NCBI GenBank assembly: GCA_003161205.1
Contig: PMOU01000367.1
Coordinates: forward strand, 2,465 to 8,454
Source: Actinomycetota bacterium
Lineage (GTDB): Bacteria > Actinomycetota > Actinomycetes > Streptosporangiales > Streptosporangiaceae
Direction of reading: 5' to 3'
DNA: 5,990 nucleotides
Shown: positions 4,658-5,990 of the stretch, piece by piece
How positions within the stretch are numbered: the first letter of the stretch is position 1
Layout of the letters: every line of letters begins with the position of its first letter
Position numbers and translations under genes: made by a program
The notes under the pieces: model-generated
Databases searched by the model: none
What the model saw: only the letters and a program-made list of their open reading frames with translations
Told to the model about the DNA's origin: nothing

Positions 4658-5268
4658 TCACCGACATCGTCATCGTGGTGGCGGTCGCGCTGCTGATCGG
4701 CGTGTACGTGTCCTGGCGGGCGGGGCGCATTGACCGCCTGCACGCCAGGGTCGAGATGGCCCGCGCCGCGCTGGACGTGACCTTGCTCCGCCGCAGCTCG
4801 GTGGCCCTGGAGCTGGCGACCTCGGGCCTGCTCGACCCGGCCACCAGCCTGCTGCTGGCCGCCGCCGTGCACGGTACCCGCCCAGGGGGGTACGGGGGGG
4901 CGGGCAGCCCCCCCGTGAGCGGGGGGATCCCGGGGGGTCGCCCCCCCGGGGAGATAGTGCGTCCGCGTGACCTGGCCGAGAGCGACCTGACCAAGGCGCT
5001 GCGGGCCGCTTTCAGCCAGCCTGACTTCCGTTCGTCGCTGAGTGCCAGGGAAGGCGCCGACGAGCTGCTCGGCGAAGTCGAAGCGGCCGCGCATCAGGTG
5101 TTCCTGGCCCGCAAGTTCTACAATGACATGGTCGCGGTGACCAGGGACGCCAGGCGCCGGCCCCTGGCCCGCGTGCTGCGGCTGTCCGGCAACGCCCAGG
5201 CTCCCGAGTTCTTCGAGATGGACGATTCCCTGATCGCCGACAAAGCCAGCGCCAGCCTCGGCCGCTAG
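4654..5268 (+). CDS. LemA-like single-pass membrane protein with repeat-encoded insert
   Basis: This 204-aa protein has one hydrophobic segment (about residues 3-21, starting MITDIVIVVAVALLIGV) followed by a helical, charged domain. The C-terminal block ARKFYNDMV (152-160) ... APEFFEMDD (183-191) resembles the LemA family pattern in which a Y-N pair precedes a PxxFE-type end. The family's biochemical role is unknown, so I assign none here. Residues 76-100 (from RPGGYGG to RPPGE) are encoded by repeat R3 and interrupt an otherwise helical region, between SLLLAAAVHG and RDLAESDLTKALRA. I recall a similar small membrane protein after pimA in Streptomyces, apparently without such an insert. The GTG start overlaps the pimA stop and has a strong ribosome binding site. 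It could act in envelope or PIM metabolism, but that rests on position only. Confidence 0.8.
   Translation: MITDIVIVVAVALLIGVYVSWRAGRIDRLHARVEMARAALDVTLLRRSSVALELATSGLLDPATSLLLAAAVHGTRPGGYGGAGSPPVSGGIPGGRPPGEIVRPRDLAESDLTKALRAAFSQPDFRSSLSAREGADELLGEVEAAAHQVFLARKFYNDMVAVTRDARRRPLARVLRLSGNAQAPEFFEMDDSLIADKASASLGR
4880..4951 (+). repeat. G/C-tract palindromic repeat, copy R3 (inside LemA-like gene)
   Basis: Tract order: G6 (4885-4890), G7 (4894-4900), C7 (4908-4914), G6 (4921-4926), G6 (4932-4937) and C7 (4941-4947). Stem A is ACGGGGGGGC (4892-4901) with 4907-4916 around GGGCA, identical to R2. Stem B is C6 with G6 around GTGAGC. Stem C is 4932-4937 with 4941-4946 around TCG. From G4880 it aligns to G3422 of R2 without gaps for about 46 nt with only a few differences. 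It lacks the leading C-tract and first G-tract of R1 and R2. It is translated in a different phase from R2: A4892 is codon position 2, while A3434 is position 3. It nevertheless keeps the host gene open. Confidence 0.88.
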
Positions 5269-5287
5269 CCGACTGGCCAGCTGGTCA

Positions 5288-5293
5288 TACGAT
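5288..5293 (+). promoter_or_regulatory. Possible pdxS -10 box
   Basis: TACGAT fits TAnnnT and would start transcription near 5300, leaving a leader of about 32 nt that contains the ribosome binding site. No clear -35 is seen. An imperfect palindromic stretch, GACTGGCCAGCTGGTC (5271-5286), occupies the upstream position and might be an operator. Confidence 0.35.
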
Positions 5294-5319
5294 GTTGGTA
5301 AGCAGTCACGATTGATCAA

Positions 5320-5325
5320 GTGAGG
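5320..5325 (+). promoter_or_regulatory. Ribosome binding site of pdxS
   Basis: GTGAGG lies 6 nt before the GTG at 5332, and the resulting N-terminus fits the family, so this sets the start. Confidence 0.65.
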
Positions 5326-5331
5326 TTTCGA

Positions 5332-5990
5332 GTGTCCACGGTCAACACTGAGCCGGTCACCGGCACCGCCCGGGTGAAGCGCGGTATGGCGGAGATGCTC
5401 AAGGGCGGCGTGATCATGGACGTCGTCACGCCCGACCAGGCCAAGATCGCCGAGGACGCCGGCGCGGTCGCGGTGATGGCGCTGGAGCGCGTGCCTGCCG
5501 ACATCCGCGCGCAGGGCGGCGTCGCCCGGATGAGCGACCCCGACATGATCGACGGCATCATCGAGGCGGTGTCCATTCCCGTCATGGCCAAGTGCCGGAT
5601 CGGGCACTTCGCCGAGGCGCAGGTGCTGCAGGCGATCGGGGTCGATTACATCGACGAGTCCGAGGTGCTCACCCCGGCCGACGAGGCGCACCACGTCGAT
5701 AAGTGGAAGTTCACCGTGCCGTTCGTGTGCGGGGCGACCAACCTGGGTGAAGCGCTGCGGCGGATCGCCGAGGGCGCGGCCATGATCCGGTCGAAGGGCG
5801 AGGCCGGCACCGGCAACGTGGTCGAGGCGACCAGGCACATGCGCTCCATCCGCTCGGAGATAGCCCGGTTGTCCGTCATCCCCGAAGAGGAGCTGTTCAG
5901 CGCGGCCAAGGAGCACGGCGCGCCGTATGAGCTGCTCGCCGAGGTGGCACGGGCCGGCCGGCTCCCGGTCGTGCTGTTCACCGCGGGCGG
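5332..5990 (+). CDS. pdxS: Pyridoxal 5'-phosphate synthase subunit PdxS (partial, C-terminus beyond right edge)
   Basis: PdxS condenses ribose 5-phosphate, glyceraldehyde 3-phosphate and ammonia (supplied by PdxT) to make PLP in the cytosol. The first 219 codons are present, of about 300 in the family. The (beta/alpha)8 barrel landmarks are clear: GGVIMDVV with Asp30, [10 protein letters not shown] with Lys87, [14 protein letters not shown] (105-118) and [10 protein letters not shown] (153-162) with Lys155. Asp30, Lys87 and Lys155 correspond to Asp24, Lys81 and Lys149 of the Bacillus enzyme, offset uniformly by six. The catalytic lysines are therefore intact. The gene follows the LemA-like gene after 63 nt, a gap that may hold its own promoter. 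pdxT is expected downstream but is not visible. Confidence 0.97.
   Translation, partial: MSTVNTEPVTGTARVKRGMAEMLKGGVIMDVVTPDQAKIAEDAGAVAVMALERVPADIRAQGGVARMSDPDMIDGIIEAVSIPVMAKCRIGHFAEAQVLQAIGVDYIDESEVLTPADEAHHVDKWKFTVPFVCGATNLGEALRRIAEGAAMIRSKGEAGTGNVVEATRHMRSIRSEIARLSVIPEEELFSAAKEHGAPYELLAEVARAGRLPVVLFTAG

Noticed and set aside
1669..4951. CRISPR array
   Set aside because: The copies are over 1.4 kb apart, inside or between core genes, with no regular spacers.
1669..4951. Insertion sequence or transposon ends
   Set aside because: No transposase, no element body, and I could not find convincing target-site duplications at the three copies.
4552..5916. Long minus-strand open frame (454 codons) antisense to the LemA-like gene and pdxS
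   Set aside because: PdxS on the plus strand has all its catalytic residues. The antisense frame shows only compositional shadow and no family motif.

Overview
The window looks like chromosomal DNA from a high-GC actinobacterium. Codon third positions are strongly G/C, GTG starts are common, and genes overlap through ATGA/GTGA. The gene set is the phosphatidylinositol mannoside (PIM) biosynthesis block, which is typical of Actinobacteria. From memory, the order (EF-G-like gene divergent from pgsA, then patA, pimA, a small membrane protein, pdxS) resembles Streptomyces and its relatives more than Mycobacterium. I cannot place the genus.

Layout. Bases 1-1550, minus strand: the first 516 codons of an EF-G2-type elongation-factor-like GTPase, running off the left edge. 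Bases 1551-1783: a divergent intergenic region holding a G/C-tract palindromic repeat (R1) and a likely near-leaderless pgsA promoter. Bases 1784-5268, plus strand: four overlapping genes, pgsA (phosphatidylinositol phosphate synthase), patA (PIM acyltransferase), pimA (first mannosyltransferase) and a LemA-like membrane protein. Bases 5269-5331: a short gap with a possible promoter. Bases 5332 to the end: pdxS (PLP synthase), cut by the right edge.

The first three plus-strand genes form a pathway. PgsA makes phosphatidylinositol phosphate, which after dephosphorylation elsewhere gives PI. PimA adds the first mannose from GDP-mannose, and PatA acylates that mannose. The LemA-like protein is translationally coupled to pimA, but its role is unknown. 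PdxS makes vitamin B6 and probably continues with pdxT outside the window.

The main unexplained feature is a family of about 70-85 bp elements built of G6-7 and C6-7 tracts. There are three copies within 3.3 kb, all in the same orientation. R1 is intergenic, in the region where the pgsA -35 would lie. R2 encodes part of the C-terminal tail of PatA and ends about 20 nt before the pimA start. R3 is in frame inside the LemA-like gene. All three copies share three mutually exclusive hairpins, and one stem shows compensatory base changes. They resemble, in concept, palindromic elements that invade coding sequences, such as those of Rickettsia.
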